A stretch of DNA of 64,000 nucleotides, taken from the NCBI RefSeq assembly GCF_965140245.1, contig NC_134038.1, forward strand, positions 42,900,348-42,964,347, written 5' to 3'. The position numbers and the translations under genes are program-made. Below, piece by piece: positions 44,555-59,300 of this stretch. A model generated the notes under the pieces. That model saw only the letters and a program-made list of their open reading frames with translations. It was not told the origin of the DNA and did no database searches. Each line of letters opens with the position of its first letter. The stretch's first letter is position 1. Source of the stretch: Athene noctua. Lineage: Eukaryota > Chordata > Aves > Strigiformes > Strigidae.

Positions 44555-46456
44555 ATTTCCTGTTGGAATAAAAAAGGTATTAAACAAAAACATTATGCCA
44601 TATACCAAACCGTTTCCCATGCAATCATCTGGGCTACGCATCAAAAATGTGCTTCCTTTTCATACACAATAGTTCACAGGGAGAACAACTGAAGGTTAGG
44701 AACACATGCTGAAAGCTCTTTTCTGCTGCAAATGAAAGAAATGACTTATTGTCTCAATCCACAGATGAAGTAAATATTTCAAAATAGTTATTTACCATTT
44801 CAACATTTTCAGATTTATCATCTCTTCTCCCTAATCTGCCCTCCACCACCAAACCCCTTGCGTCTTTCTGATACTTCTGTGAGCTTCAGAATTGATCTAA
44901 AAAGATTATAATTACTGTAGTGACAACTTATTTCTGTATGTTTCAGAGAAAAGGCTGCTTTGGAGGATGTAGGAAAAAAATTCCAGTCCGACTGATGAGA
45001 ACTGCAGCTGGAGTTAGCAATGCCTGTATCTCCCCACTTCATTTTGCGTATGCCAGTCTAGCAGGGACCTCCATTTGATTCACATCCCTGTCCCACGTGA
45101 GGCTGATGACTTGTGCAGTCCCAGCTCCATGGCAGATATGCTGCTACTGTGACCAATCTCCTTGTTCAAACAGGCCTGTTACAGCAGTCTGAAACAGCCA
45201 ATGTGGGTATTAGTGACAGCAAATCACCACACGAGTATTTCTTCTTCAATAAAATTTAGAAAGATAATTCTTCTCTCAGGATGTGTAGTCATGCTAAATC
45301 TGATGAGATACAGCTGTTAGCATCTACATGACTGGAACCTGACTGCTAATCCCATGATGTAATTACATAGTACTTCAGCAAGCATATATACATTATCTCT
45401 ATATTCCTCCCTCAGAGGGGAGTAATTATACTTACTCTTCAAAGAATCCACTATGAATGCTTTTCAAACCTCTCCTTCCTTCCTCTCTCCCTCCTTTCAG
45501 GTCAGTGCTCTAATGCTAAGTTCACAGTCACATTTTCCCTTGCAGGCACACACTCTCACTCCCCCCCTGCCCTAATTAATCTTTAAAGCCAGTTCTCTGA
45601 AGAACAATGTAAAACCTAAAATAAGAGCTCCGTGCATATATGGGGTCAAGTAAACCATCACTGACTAAAACAGAGTTGGAGAAGCTAAAACAGATTGTAA
45701 CGCTCTACACTACATCTCACTTTTACCTTCATCTCTAGGATCAAAAAGGTCATCATAGTAAACAGTTAAAGTAGTAGAGGCATCCAGTTGCAGACACAAC
45801 TGTTTCAATATGATGGTGCCTTATACACCCTATTCTGCAAGTAGGAAAATGAGCCTTTTGTAACAATACTGATAATAACCATAATCCTAACTGACTATAA
45901 CAATAAGCCAAGGCCATAAATGCTCCACATGGCAGGTCTAAATTTCCCACATTGCTCTCATTTAATCTCCCATTCTGCTACTGAGGAAGCAGATGCACTA
46001 TCCTATCCATGGGCTGAATGTTTTCTCTTAAACATGAGAGGAGGGTACCTCCTCTCCTAATTTCTGCAAATTATCTGTCACCTATTGCCAACAAATCTTG
46101 GGTGTCCATAAGATTTCTGTACTGATGCAGCGAAATGTGATACTGGTTTAAAGAACTCATTGCTCCCCTTCTCATCTTCTCTTGAAATAAAAAGAAAAGG
46201 AATCATACAGAAAATCAATGGGCACTGACCAGGCATCATCATCCCACAGAGGCAGAGAATACAGTTTCCTCTCCTTGTGTGTCAACATTTAAGTGTTTTC
46301 ATACTTGTCTGAAGGCACTGTGGGGCACCTTCAGCCCTTAGAAGCAAACATCTTTAATGCTTAATTTTAGTTTCTGAAAACACCCATTGGGAGATTTTTC
46401 CAAATTCTCAGCTCTATATGGGTTACATACTAGTTGTACCGAAATACTGAGAAGGA

Positions 46457-46498
46457 TTTTTTTTTTAAATTTATTTATTTTTTATTTATTTATTTACA
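46457..46498. repeat. T-rich (TTTA)n tract
   Basis: A run of T followed by repeated TTTA/TTTATT units. Confidence 0.85.
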
Positions 46499-48362
46499 GT
46501 TGTGGATATATAGATGACTCTTGTTCTGTAGTTAATGGTTCGTAGGAAATTTCTGTACACCCACAGGCAGGCTGGTGTTTGTACATTCACTCTAGACATC
46601 AGGAAGCCCAGGGTTTAATTACCTGCTGTATCTGCAAGATCAGGTACTCAGCCACCTAAGTGCTAACCTTTCTGCTCTTGAATAGTTCTGCTTCTACAGA
46701 ACAAACAGCTAAAGTGGAGGACATAAGGTAATTTGATCTAAGTTGTCAGCCAAAAATCCCTTTCCCTATTGGTGTAAGAAAACTGAAGATATCTTTAGAG
46801 ACTGCAGCTTGTCTAGTGCCAGTGCAAACTCAGAGCAAAGCATATTTACTCATTTTTTTTCTGCAGATTAAAACACGTGAACAGCTGTAATTTAAGCCTG
46901 CTGTGAGGTTGTGGTGGTAAACTCAAGGTCAGCATTTGTTCGAGACAGTAACAACAGATCAGTGCCAATAAGCAGGTGCTCTGTAATCCCACAGAAGTCC
47001 ACTCAATGTTGTGTGAAATCACACAAATACAGTATGCGATGGCACCAAACAAAGAGAACATCCTGAGCCTCATGAAGAACCACTTGGTTTTGTTTATTTC
47101 CTCATGGAGGTGAAAGCCCCTGGTCCTCATAGAACTTAGCTAGGTCTACATTAGCAAATTGCGCCAACAGTTGGTGCTGAAGCCCATACCTGCTTCAGGG
47201 GGGCTCATTGTCCCGTTCACTCCAGTACAGCCCCAAGGACTGAACACTCAGTAGGAGCAAGACCACAGCAAGAGTTTATGTCAAGTTAAGCCCAACAATG
47301 CAGCTTCCTAAAGCAGTCCTGTCCTTGCACTCCAACTCTGATTCACAACATGAGCTACAGCCTAGCAAGTGGGGGCAACTGCTTCAGGAGTTTGATCCCG
47401 ATCTAACTAAAATGCTAACACAGACACTTCCTGAGATTTTTAACCTCTTTATGAAACAAATCTCTTAAATCTTGCAAAAGAAACATATGAAAAATATGCA
47501 ACAACATAAATGTTTAGCACTTAATATTATAGTCAAGCGTATGATATACAATTTAATATTTAATTTTCCAACCTTACGTCTAAACAAGTATAGGCAGACA
47601 ATGGAGACAAAGCATAAACAAAGTTGAAAAATAGTTTTTAAACAGCAAAAACCAGATCAACGAGCACATGTTCTTTTGATTTTTGAACTCTTCAAAGGGC
47701 ACAAAATCTTCTATTTCTGTATGTGCTAAACCTCTGCAAAGCTGTGTGCACTGGGTTCTGGACTGCACATTTAAAATTCCGTAAGATCAGTCCTATGCCC
47801 AAAGCAAATGTAGCTGGTTTGGTTTCAAAAGCTTCAGCTCAGTGACTGCTCAGTTCATCTGGAATGCCAGACATATTTATTTCCAGCATATTATTATACA
47901 TTTTTACTGAAATCTGATCCAGGTCTTTACCAGGATCTTGAGAGTGGTATCAAAGGAAATATTCATTGGGCCAGTATAAAGAGCAGGCACTGACAGGAGA
48001 GTTTCAATCAACACGCATTGTATTGGATTTCAAAATATAAAATTCTGTATCATTACCAAAGTTAACTTCACAAACATTCCACCTTAGCAAATTACCCATA
48101 CCGAAGCTTTGAAACACAAAATATTTCTTTCTTAGTTTATACAGTAGTCATAAGGAAAATCTGAAGGGGGGAAGTTCATTCATGCATAAATAAAATATTT
48201 CAGCCAGTGTAAAATGTTTATTTGCATAGCTCTGTTGCTGTATCACAAGGAGCATCAAGGAAGTTTTGTTGAGACATAAAGGAAAAGAGAATATGGTAAG
48301 CAAAGCGCAATCCAGAGAGCACAGCACTGTTACGAATAAAACTATGTTATTGTTTGTCAGAG

Positions 48363-48407
48363 ATAAAAATAATAAAATAAATAAAAATAAAAATAATAAA
48401 AATAAAT
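48363..48407. repeat. A-rich (AATAAA)n-like tract
   Basis: Mixed AATAA, AAATA and AAAAT units. It contains several AATAAA hexamers on the plus strand, which have no gene to serve and should not be read as poly(A) signals. Confidence 0.85.
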
Positions 48408-50748
48408 CAGAGGAAATGCTGTCTGTCCCTACTCAGAGGTTTCCCATTCCAACAGTTTTGCTGTATAGGAAACACTACTTTTCATCCATTCTTTTTATCT
48501 ATTGTCCTGTCCAGACCTCTAGACATGAAAGAAAAATATTTAATTAAAAGAAACTCTATATAACATAGCTGCTAACTTTATAAACAAACATCTAAAAATG
48601 TAACATCTTCTCTTTTAACAAAGAGCATATTTTATTTCATAGCTAAAAGGTAAAGACAGGTAGTTGAGTTAACATCTGCAGCATGGTTACAAGAATCTAA
48701 ATTCAGGCACCCTTTAATAACCCACAAGGGTATCCATAAGAACCATCACACAGAGCTTCTGCAGAGGTTGTTCCACAGACACCAATTCTGACGTCTACAG
48801 AGGCATTTACCTTGAATTTTTTCTCCAAATCCCCTGTTTCATCTTGCTATAGCAGCACTTGGGTCTTTAATTCCAAAATGGATGGGGGAGGTGGGGATCA
48901 GAAACTGGTGCAACATTTTTCCAGGGTTAAAAAGCTGCCGTCTATCCCCCAAATACTATTGTTCTACCTGTCTTTTGCTACATTACCAAGGAGTAATGTA
49001 TCTAAAGCCACAATACTTCCTACTACAAGAAAAGTTCGTGTGATCATTGCCTGTGCATCCACCATCAGCAGCATTTGAGGTTTCATTTCCTCCCAGAACT
49101 TACCCTTCTGCATCATTTACAAAGCCAGTCTCATTTTTCGTTTTGCTTATGGTCACAACTATTCTCCTCCTTGTGATTCTGTTAGATCCAGTATTTACGG
49201 CGCACATTAGGAACATTTCCTAAAAATGAATCTGACATGTCTGGGCTTTTCTTGATTTAAGTCACGTCTTCATGAAAATGATTCTCAAATCCTCACAGAT
49301 TTTCCAACAGTTTAGGGTGGTTTCATTTTAATCTTTGCAAAAAATTCAAACTTTTGAAAAACAACTAAAACAGATTATACTTTGGCTTTTCCAATAATAA
49401 AGTAACTTCTAAAAGAAATCGAACTACAACACTGAGTATACAAGCAACTCTATTTATCAAATAAATATCTGTTGTTCAAAAGGTCAGTAATCATGTATAT
49501 AAACAACCAGTTCTGTGGGCAGCTTAGGCTTTTAACATATACATATGTATTTTAACAGGTACATATATAAATATAAATCTGTGTTCAATTACAAGGTTTA
49601 TAAGCAGTAAACTCTTCATTTAAGACACAAATATTTCTTACGCATATATACAAAAGATGTTCCTAAGCAGTACAAATAAGAGAGAGACAGTGCATTAAGA
49701 AATAAAAAGAAAAAAAAGTTAAAATCAAGATCCCCAAATTATTCTGAGTCTTGAACACTGCTCTATTTTTAAGCTTCTGAATCAAAGAGCAGGAAACAAT
49801 TGTTTACACCTATATATAAAAATAACCAACTGATTTTAAAACTGAAGCTTTAAAGCAGCTTAGAGAGCAGAGGCATAAATAATCTTATTTTTTAACACCT
49901 CCTTCAAAAATTGAAAATAATATCTCTTCCCTCCTCTGTTTTAGACGTTTCATTGTGGCCTTTAATGCCAGCTGGTTTGCTGCTACTTAACAAGTTATAA
50001 AGCCAGAGGTAACATAGTGATGCCTTCATCAGATCTCCTGAATAATTGAGAATGCGAGACTTCTCTGTATTACCCTTAAGGTCAAGGCAGAAGTGTCTCA
50101 AAAAACAAACAAACTCAGAGTGATCAACTTAGATCTAAAACTGCTGGGGAGGAAGAATAGTAAGTCCACTCTGCCCAAGGACACAAACACATGCTTTCTC
50201 AGCACCCCATCCAACTTTCTACATCATTTCAATCAACTGCTCAAGTTTCTTAACATATATTGCTGACTTTCACTCTATGTTGATCCATTTCCACATCACC
50301 TGTGGCACCTGAGTGTTAAAACGATCTTCTGTACCTCTGTTATTGGGACTATGAAGAGGACCATCTCTGAGGGGTGGGGGAAACCTGGGTTCATTTCCAA
50401 GCCATCATCACATGGTGCAGAATGGCAAAATAATCTCCAAGGAACACAGAGGAGGAGTTTAATTTAAGGGGGTAGAGCTCAGCAAAGCCTCATCAGCACT
50501 GCTCTATACATATTTGTGCCAATGAAGATGTGCTACTAGACCGGAGTGATAATAAGAGTGGCAAAAGTAAATTATCGGTGGTTGGGAGTAATGTGAAAGA
50601 ATTAAAATGGAATGCAACTAAACAGAACTAGATTACTATTCCTTGCCTGTCTCAAAAATGATCAGTTTTGGGTTTGTTCAGCCTTGGTCTTATACCTGAA
50701 ATTCATCACATGTATATATAGATAAAAAAATATAAAAGATGTATACGT

Positions 50749-50862
50749 AGAATCACGGAATCATCTAGATTGGAAAAAACCTTGAAGATCATCCAGTCCA
50801 ACCATTAACCTAACACTGACAGTTCCCAACTACACCATATCCCTAAGTGCTACATCTACCTG
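50749..50862 (-). mobile_element. Short CR1 LINE 3' fragment
   Basis: Plus strand reads AGAATCACGGAATCATCTAG and then GATCATCCAGTCCAACCATT, a CR1 3' end in reverse orientation. About 115 bp is left. An AT-rich low-complexity patch follows to about 50908. Confidence 0.85.
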
Positions 50863-51710
50863 AAATATATTTAATAATATATATTTTATAATATATATAC
50901 ACACACATTCAAATTTCACTGCCTGGTAAGAATCTGACTGCCTAATAACTTTCATCAAACTAGAATTTAGCAAACAGAAATCCTGGGTCAGCTTTCATCT
51001 TGGGCTTGTTTCACTTCCCTTATCTTGCTTTTGCACTGGAGACCAACTAGGGGAACTTAAGCAGTTTGTTCTTCCCTTGCCTTTCTGCTGAAAACAATTA
51101 TGTATGTCTCAGACACTCCTCATCTCATGTAATTTATTTTCTTTTTATATTTATCTTATTTCTATACATCCAGATTACATCGTCTCTGTCTCCCAAACCG
51201 AATTTCTCCCTTATATGATACATACACACACGGGCACAAATCACCATGTTCTCCCTGCAATGCATATAAAAAAGAGCATGGATAGCCTAAATCTACTCAG
51301 TGTTTAACTATGACAGACTTGCCCCATGTAGATTCCTGTTGTTCATGTGATGTGAGAAGCAATAGTCCAGTTGACAGCATTTTTAAAAAAGGAAAAAATT
51401 TGGGGAATCCTTGAGCTGCTTCAGTCTTTTTTGGGAAAAGGTGAGACAAAGCTAAAATAATATTTTAACATACATATCTATATAAAGAGGTGAAGAAGAG
51501 AAACAAGTTAATCCCCAGTGTAAACATCAAAACCCAAACATTACTGCAGTGGAAAAGTATGCAACAAGCATGTTACTGTGAGAGTCCCTCAAACTTATCC
51601 TCATTTAAGTCAAAACCTCAAATTTCCAGGGGTGCACTTCTAGCATAGCAAGATAACAAAGCTATCTAGTTTATCACCCATGATTAGAGCGCAAGACTAA
51701 AAATTACCTT

Positions 51711-51792
51711 CTGGGAAAGGCAGACCTGTTCTGAGCAGCACAAACACATTGTACAAGCTCAGAAGCGAGTTTGCCATGCTCCATTTTTAGAG
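51711..51792. repeat. Copy 1 of an unclassified repeated segment
   Basis: The first 46 bases match 53218-53263 at 39 of 46 positions by eye. Both copies then reach a shared CTCCATTTTTA motif 26-29 bases later. Family unknown. Confidence 0.55.
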
Positions 51793-53217
51793 AGGTTAAT
51801 GGTGGGTGGTGGGGAATAACAAAATATTATTGTTGCAAGGTTTCAGAACCCCACACCACTTGGCTTAAAAGCTGTCCTGTAATTCCCAGTCTTAAGCAGC
51901 TTTGGGGACAATAATGGCATTTAGCCCTTCATTCTCTCAGGCAGTTAGAAAGAAGTCACATCTCTTTCAGTCTCTTTTCTAGGCTTTAAAGACCAAGAGC
52001 TCCCAGTGTTTTCCATTTCCACTGGTTATCCTAGGAGCCCTGCTTCACATCTGTTTCAGTTTGAACTCCTTGAACCGAGTTGGTCAGGTGTGATGATGAT
52101 GACTTTCAGTAATGTCTTTCAGCAAATAGTGTTAATATTTCTTCCATCTACAGAAATATGTTGCCCAATAATTCCTGGAATTAATTTATTATTTTCATAC
52201 TTTCATCACACTAGATTGTTATAATCACATTGTGATCCGTTAAGACATCCAAGTTTGTCTCCTTTTTCATAATGATAAACTGTTGTCACAGCACACTTTC
52301 ATATTTCTAGTGGCATGACCTTACACCCTGATATTAATTTTCTCCCTATTATTTTGCCAGACCATTCTTTCTGCATGATATTTTCAGCCGCCTGTGTGTT
52401 TCTAATGCCTCCTAATATCACAAGGAGATTCCTGTTTTTTCATTGCAAACGAAAGTATTAAAAAAGAAAGTCTCAAGGTAATGCTAATGTAACATCAGGC
52501 AACAGAGTGGTCTTGCCAAGAGTTTGGGGAAGTGCAGCAGACAGGCACCACTACCCCATTCAGCTTCTTTCACAGTTCCTTCCTTAGCAATTGCAACCAA
52601 GACAAATTCTACTTTGTCCATGCTATCTCAGATTATTTTTTATGGTTTTCCTATATCAGTTACAGAAAGTATCACCCTATCACCTTCATGCTCTCCAACA
52701 CTTGCATATCTATTACAGTTATAAATCTGTCACATTTCTACTTCCTCTGCAATGTTCAGTTTTAAGCCCTGCACCAGTATTTCTGCTTCTCTTCCTCAGA
52801 CCTCAGATTCCTTATGTTAGTGCACAAATATCTCAGTCCAACTAAACCAACCTGGGTTGGCAGAAACCTTTCCTGAACTCCTTACCAAGCTGACTACTGT
52901 TGTCATTGACATGCTCAACACCCCTTCTTCCACCATTTGGTGTCCTGTTTTCCTTTCTCACATTGGCCTGCATACTGAAATCAGGGGTAGGACTCTGCAA
53001 CTTTCATAAGTCAAGTAGACTTTCTGCCTTGAAAGTTTTTTAAATAAACATTCAAGTCAGAACAGAGAAAAAAAGGTGTGCTGCCATCTGACTGTAGTGG
53101 AAGTGGACTGTGTATTACATCATACAGCACAAATCTCCCAACAGCTGACATAAGGACAAGAAACCTCTGGTGAGATAAAATACCTGGAGTTGCTGCACTG
53201 ATTGTACTGATGTGTTT

Positions 53218-53304
53218 CTGGGAAAGGCAAACCCATTCTGAGCAGCGCAATCACATCATACAAAGAAAAACACTTTCTCCTATACCCTCCCTCCATTTTT
53301 AATT
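53218..53304. repeat. Copy 2 of an unclassified repeated segment
   Basis: Partner of the 51711 copy, same orientation, about 1.5 kb apart. Flanks beyond the segment do not obviously match, so a dispersed element is as likely as a local duplication. Confidence 0.55.
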
Positions 53305-56300
53305 TTTGCCTAGACCAGGCATTTTAGCTGTGTAATAACCAACATTAACTAACACATTGCTATACTAAATAAAAAAAGAAGTTACTTAAGTTATCACACC
53401 TCAAACTTCCAAGGTATGAAGTGATCCAATATAGCTCTATAGAAACCTGATGTGGTCAGGTGAGATTTGAGGATTATATACTTTCCTCTACAGCCTTTGA
53501 AATAGGAGTGCTTTGAGAAAACCAACTGCATCAGCAAAGTTTTCTACAATCAAATGATACTAATCCATAGTCCAACCTTTTGTTGCCTGGCCTTTAAGTC
53601 TTTGGGGAGAGGATAAGCTTATTCAGTGATCAGCTAAGTGATACATGATCTCTGTTGGAACTCATAAATGACAGCAAAACATATATAATAAATATCATCA
53701 TAGCTGATGACATGAAAGGTAGCTCTAATAAGGGTAGTGGGCCTTGGCCAAGGAAGAAGCATCTTCTATTTTTCTACAAATCCACCACAGTTTTTATGTA
53801 GATTTGTTAAAAGCTTTGTTTCATGCAGGAATTTTGGCAGTGGTAAAAAACCCAAACAAACAACAACAACAACAACCACAAAAAAAAAATCAAGAAGAAA
53901 CACTGAAAATAACTAATGTTATTGTGGTAGTATAATAATGCTGTAATGCTAGCAAAAGGATGAAAACAAAATTCTGAAACAAAACTTCTAAACGAAGTAG
54001 AATATCATTTATGCAAACTACTGATTCTTTTCCTTGTTTATTCAATTGAAGAAAAATACCAAAACACCAGAAAGTTAATCCACAAAAGTTTGTAATATTG
54101 TTAACATTGCATAATAGACCTTATATATTATGAAAATATTCATGTAGTCAGTATTTTTGGCACTGATTTTAAACTGAGTCTTGCATTAAGCTAACATCTG
54201 TTTTCTGACCTTATAACACTCACTTGATTTTATTACAATCATTTGCCTCAACTGCATCCTCCAGAATTTTGAATCAATATCAACAATGAATTAATTCACT
54301 TTGCCAGCCCTCAGGCAACTGCATCTTCCATTTCCTCAACATTTTTCTGCTGTACTGTATCTTTTGAAGATAGGAGAAAAGTCAAATAACATCTTAATTT
54401 GTCATAACAGAATGAATACTTCTATCAAATTCTTCAAAAGGATCATATGAAATGGAACAAAAAAAAAAAAATTACCGACATGTTAACCAACTTAAAGGGA
54501 ATGTTTCCAGAATACTTGTCAGACTTAAAAGTGCCATGCAAACATGTAAGTAAAAATGTCATTTTCTTTATTAGTAAAGGAAAACCTCAGTAATGACAAA
54601 CAGCAGCTCCATATAACCAAATCTCCATTGCCAGATGAAAATATGGCCAAACTGCTACACTGAAGAGGACTGACATTCTTCTTAAGTATTAGGAAGTGTC
54701 CCACTCCAGCTAGCAAACCCCAAGGACTACATCTACAGTCCAAGCTGAGTGTATCTATGACTCTCATGCAGTTTTTTCAGCTTTAAATTGATGACTTTGG
54801 CCAATAATGGCAGTGCGCTAAAGTTTCAGTTGTCTAATATTTGCCCTGAGCTTTATAGATGTCTACATCTACCAGTAATATAAGGAACCTTCTCCCCTTC
54901 CTTTTTAATCACTGTGGCATAGGAAAAAGATAAACTACCCATAAAAACAGCAAAAGTTTGGAGCAAGGTCCAGGAGTAATCCAAATGAAGTCATGCTCAT
55001 AATCAGTGACATGACAGAAAGGCAGGAGGACAAGTTTCACACTTTTTTTTTTTGAGAACACAGATCTGGGACCTATCCTTCACTTCCCAACAGTATTCAC
55101 CTAGCTCCTCACTCTCCCCTTCTTCACACACAGTTAGCCTCCCAAAACAAGGTGCAGTTCAGAGGCATGCAACAAGGGTCATGATGATGATAGTTCACGG
55201 CCCTGAATGGGCTACTTTGCAGTACCCAATGTTTGCATTTACTATGTGATACATGAAAGAGAAATCAGAGTTAGCTTCTCCCTGTTTCACTGATCCTTAG
55301 AAGACAACATGGGACAATGTGAACAGCTTGCTAACATTTAGTGAGTTCGGGGAAAATAAAGGTGTGTCTTTAATATCATCATCAGGCCGCACCCCAACTA
55401 GCTCTTCAACTGAAATTTGTTACTCTGTCCACCTCCAGAAGGCACATAGGAAGGTAGCAGTTGATACTCGAAACCTTCATCTCATCCAAGACAGGCAGCT
55501 TAAAGCTCAACCTCCACATGCCTGGATGAATGGTAGGGAGAATCATTAATAGCTACTATGATTTAAGGGAAGAAGATGGTTTTATGAATGTGGCCTTCAA
55601 CTAGTTAAAGATATTGTTGGTAATAAAGAGTCTTTTGCAGATGTGATCTCTACCTTTGAGATGAGCCTGTGATTCAAATCCATTGCTATACTGTAAAGAA
55701 AATTCAAAGATCATAAAATTATCACAAGTCAATGAAAACATGATGGAGGACATCAAACTGACAGCCAGCAAACCCTGATGAAGGTTTTGAGGGTGGTCTC
55801 ATAAAAAGTATACCACTTCTCCTTTGGGTTTATCTTCTGTTTAAAAAAAGGGAGAAAGAGCAGATCATTTGTGCATATTAGCTTTTGTTCTCTCAAATTC
55901 AGGCAGTCATATCTCCGTGGGATAAATCAATTATTATAAGCCTTACCTGGTTTTACACATTCTACAATCCACTTTCAACAAGGATTAAGATAATTGTGAC
56001 TAAATTAGTGCAGAATGACTTCCATGTAAATGGATCTTAACTCTGTACCAGCCTGGTCATTTTGTAACTCATATTAATTTGCATCACCCTGCATTTGCCA
56101 TCCTTCTCCATTGATCAGAGGGCTTCTTCACCTGCTGTCACCTCCCCGTTTAAATGCTGACAGGTGCTCATGATCAAACTTTCAACTTAAACATAGCATT
56201 CTTGTTATAACAGCATCTATCTAAGCACTGAATTTCACAAATAACTCACAAAAGAAAAACAGATTTCTTTTCACCCTCTTCAAGTGCCAGCATATAGTTC

Positions 56301-59300
56301 AGTTGGAAAAAAAAAAAAAAAAGTTACTTCTGCAGCAGACTGTTTTGTGTTTCATTAGCTGTACAGCATTCGATATACACAGAGGAACATGGTACTGGGG
56401 TATCTAATATGGATTTAAGAATGAACTCTAAGTTCAGATGAAAATTTGGGGTTAAATCGTTCATGCTGACATAGGCTAATACTCTTACTCAGAGTCCAGT
56501 TCCTCCTGTAAGTTTGCAAACCTTGGACAAGTTTTCTTAAGTCGCAAGAGGAAGTTGCAAGAGTTCTCAAAAAAAAAAAATAAAAATCAGACAGTGTCAA
56601 ATCCAGTGCCAGAAAATTACACTAGTAGAAAGGAAGTTTTGTGCTATTTAATCCTTACAGGGATACTAGAAGAACATTCAGCACTAACTGTGTAAGTATT
56701 CTTGTGAGGAACAACCTTGTCTTGTTCTCACTGATGTAAGTAGCAGAACCTCCCTTAAGTTCAAGACTGTAAGATTGTACTCCAGGTTCTAACACTTCAC
56801 AGAGGTCTATTTATAACTTGTCTATTTTACTTAATTTTAAACCCTGTATTAATTATATTCCTTAGTGGGCAAGACATCTAACAGGCATGTTCCAGTCAAT
56901 TTCTCGCCCAGCGTAGTAAACTGTTCTAAGCAACTGTTGTAATTTGGGATACATGCAGGGGCACCAAAGGATATTGTCTGAACCAACAGTTTGATGCAAA
57001 TATGATAAAGAGAACTAAAAGAGCTATATCGTGAGTAAATTTTGGAGGTTTTTAGATGAAGACCTTGAGATTGGGATTTTTTGAATAGATAAGAGTATGC
57101 TCTGCATAAGCCTACCAACAGTCCTGAAGGACTGCAAATTGCCACGGACCCAGGTCTGAAAGCCTGGCATGTAAAGACAAAAGCATACTTTAACCGAAGT
57201 CTTGCAAAAGTCCATGCTCAAGCTGGGGTGACATTAAGAGTGTAAAAGAAAATACGTCACTGAATGAACATGGAGTAAGAATTCTCATCCAAGTTTCTAT
57301 GCATGTTTTTCACATGTTGCATATATGAGCATGAATAAGAAGTTTCTCTAAAGTTAACCAAAATGAAGAATATTTTACATTCTTTGCATTTTCAGAGAGG
57401 AGTGACAGTGGGAATCTGGAAGCTCTCTTTTAAGGATTGTGATTCGCTGGTGTAATGGTTCAGTTGATTGTTCCTGCTTCAAATGTTCTAAGGAAGAAGT
57501 CAAGACCTTGGATTTTAAACACACGTATGTCTTTGCAGATGATCTTTCTCAAGGGCAAGAATGAATACAGAGTTCCCCAAATCACCAGGGCAGCAGCTAC
57601 GCAAGAATTTCTACACTAAATAGAAGTTGAGTGAAGGACTGACTTGAAGAAGCATGTTGCATTTGCTCAATATGTTAGTTTTCAGAAAATGATTGATATT
57701 TTGCTGCTACTATTCCGACTTTGCCTTGATATTTTTTGTTTTCTCTATCTAAAAACAACCAACATTACTGTATTCACATGTATTGTTACTGGATTGCACA
57801 GCACTTAGTTTTTTCTGTTGTTTCAAGTCCTGCTTAATGGTCAAGAGCCTTGCAGGTTATAGCAGATAAAGACCTACCAGTTACAACCACAGCCAGTTCT
57901 AATTGAACCCAGATCTGATCCTTTAAGTGACTGCACATAACTTGCAGAAGCTCTACAGACTTTCAGAGACTCAGGCCAAGACTTTCTAAAGAAAGTGCAG
58001 GACATGGACCTTAATGAGTAGGACAGCATGCATGATAATTTTGGCAGATTTAGACTCACAGTAAACTGGAGGTCCGTGACAAGAATTATTTTCACATTCA
58101 TACCGCAGACTGAAAGAACTTCACAGCATTCTTATTATGACCATACTAGCTGCTCATTAAAGTTTAGAATATTTGCAACTTCAAATACATAGGTCATAGG
58201 CAGGCCATGCCATTACACTATACCTAACAAAACCACCTTCGACTGTGCACAAGCCCCTTTGTTTATATGCGACTTTAGCACTCACAGTCCATGCAACCAA
58301 CTTTCCATGCAAGAAGTAAGAATAAATCAGGGTTCACGAGGGTTACTCCAGTTTATTTCAGGAGAACTGTTAATGAGTCCACGATGAAGTTACCTCTGAA
58401 TTTCATAGAATTAAGCATTGTGCAATGAAGATGCTTTAAAACCAGCAAGCTGCTTCATTGTTAGGCATGCATGGGAAGTTCTCAGGACAACACAAACCAT
58501 ATGAGAAGAGGTGTAGCAGAGGAGACTGAAATCCCTGAGAAGTCAGAATTGGGGTTGATGCTGAGAAATAAATGAAGGGGGAAGACTACAGAAGCAGAGA
58601 GATAAAAGGAGAAAAAACAATCCAGTAAGAATGCAAAGGATGATTACTACTGGGACAGAGACAATTACAGTCCCTAGAAAAGCAAATCTCAATCAGTATG
58701 ACAAGATACAGAACACGTAATAAACATCAAGTAGTCAGATCACCAAAACTGTATTCTGTGCTCAAAGGAGAAATTTATCTATGTCATACCATAGTAAGCA
58801 TCTTGGTATTTTTGATTTTATTGCAGGAGCAAGGAAAAGGACTTTTCACCCATCTAAACCTAGCAAGAGAAGACTGCCATTGTACATAGTAAAATACATT
58901 ACAGAAGAGAATACTGTTCTGATCTCTGATTCAAATAAGCTATTCAAATGCTGAATTTTGCATTTTCTGACACTTGTATCCAACGCCCTCAGACTTGCTC
59001 AAATGAGCCATCGAGACCAGAAACACCTCACCTGAAGCCCCTTTTCCCCACTTGTTCACTCCACCAACAAAATTTCTTTTCTGCTGGTGCTGGCTCTGCA
59101 GAAGTGGTTTTTCAAAACTTGCACTGCCTTCCCGAAAATAAATTTCTTAAGTTTCACTTTCTGTGGGGACAGAGCATATGGGGCATGGAATAAGAGCTGT
59201 TGCCATAGCACCATACCCCCACAACACCAAGCCTTGGTTTCTTCTTCACAGGTCAGCACACATGCTGATAAATCCATGCTCTGCTTCCCTGAACCAGGTG

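Noticed and set aside
44552..44644. Upstream in-frame methionines before MGCIKSK in LYN
   Set aside because: The extension crosses a clear splice acceptor at 44561-44560 and would place the myristoylated Gly2 inside the protein, which Src-family biology does not allow.
48363..48407. Several AATAAA hexamers that could be poly(A) signals
   Set aside because: They are part of an A-rich simple repeat in a non-coding stretch, on the strand opposite to LYN.
57440..57495. tRNA-like A-box and B-box motifs (TGGTGTAATGG and a TTCAAAT)
   Set aside because: The spacing between the boxes is too short for a tRNA and no cloverleaf stems can be formed.
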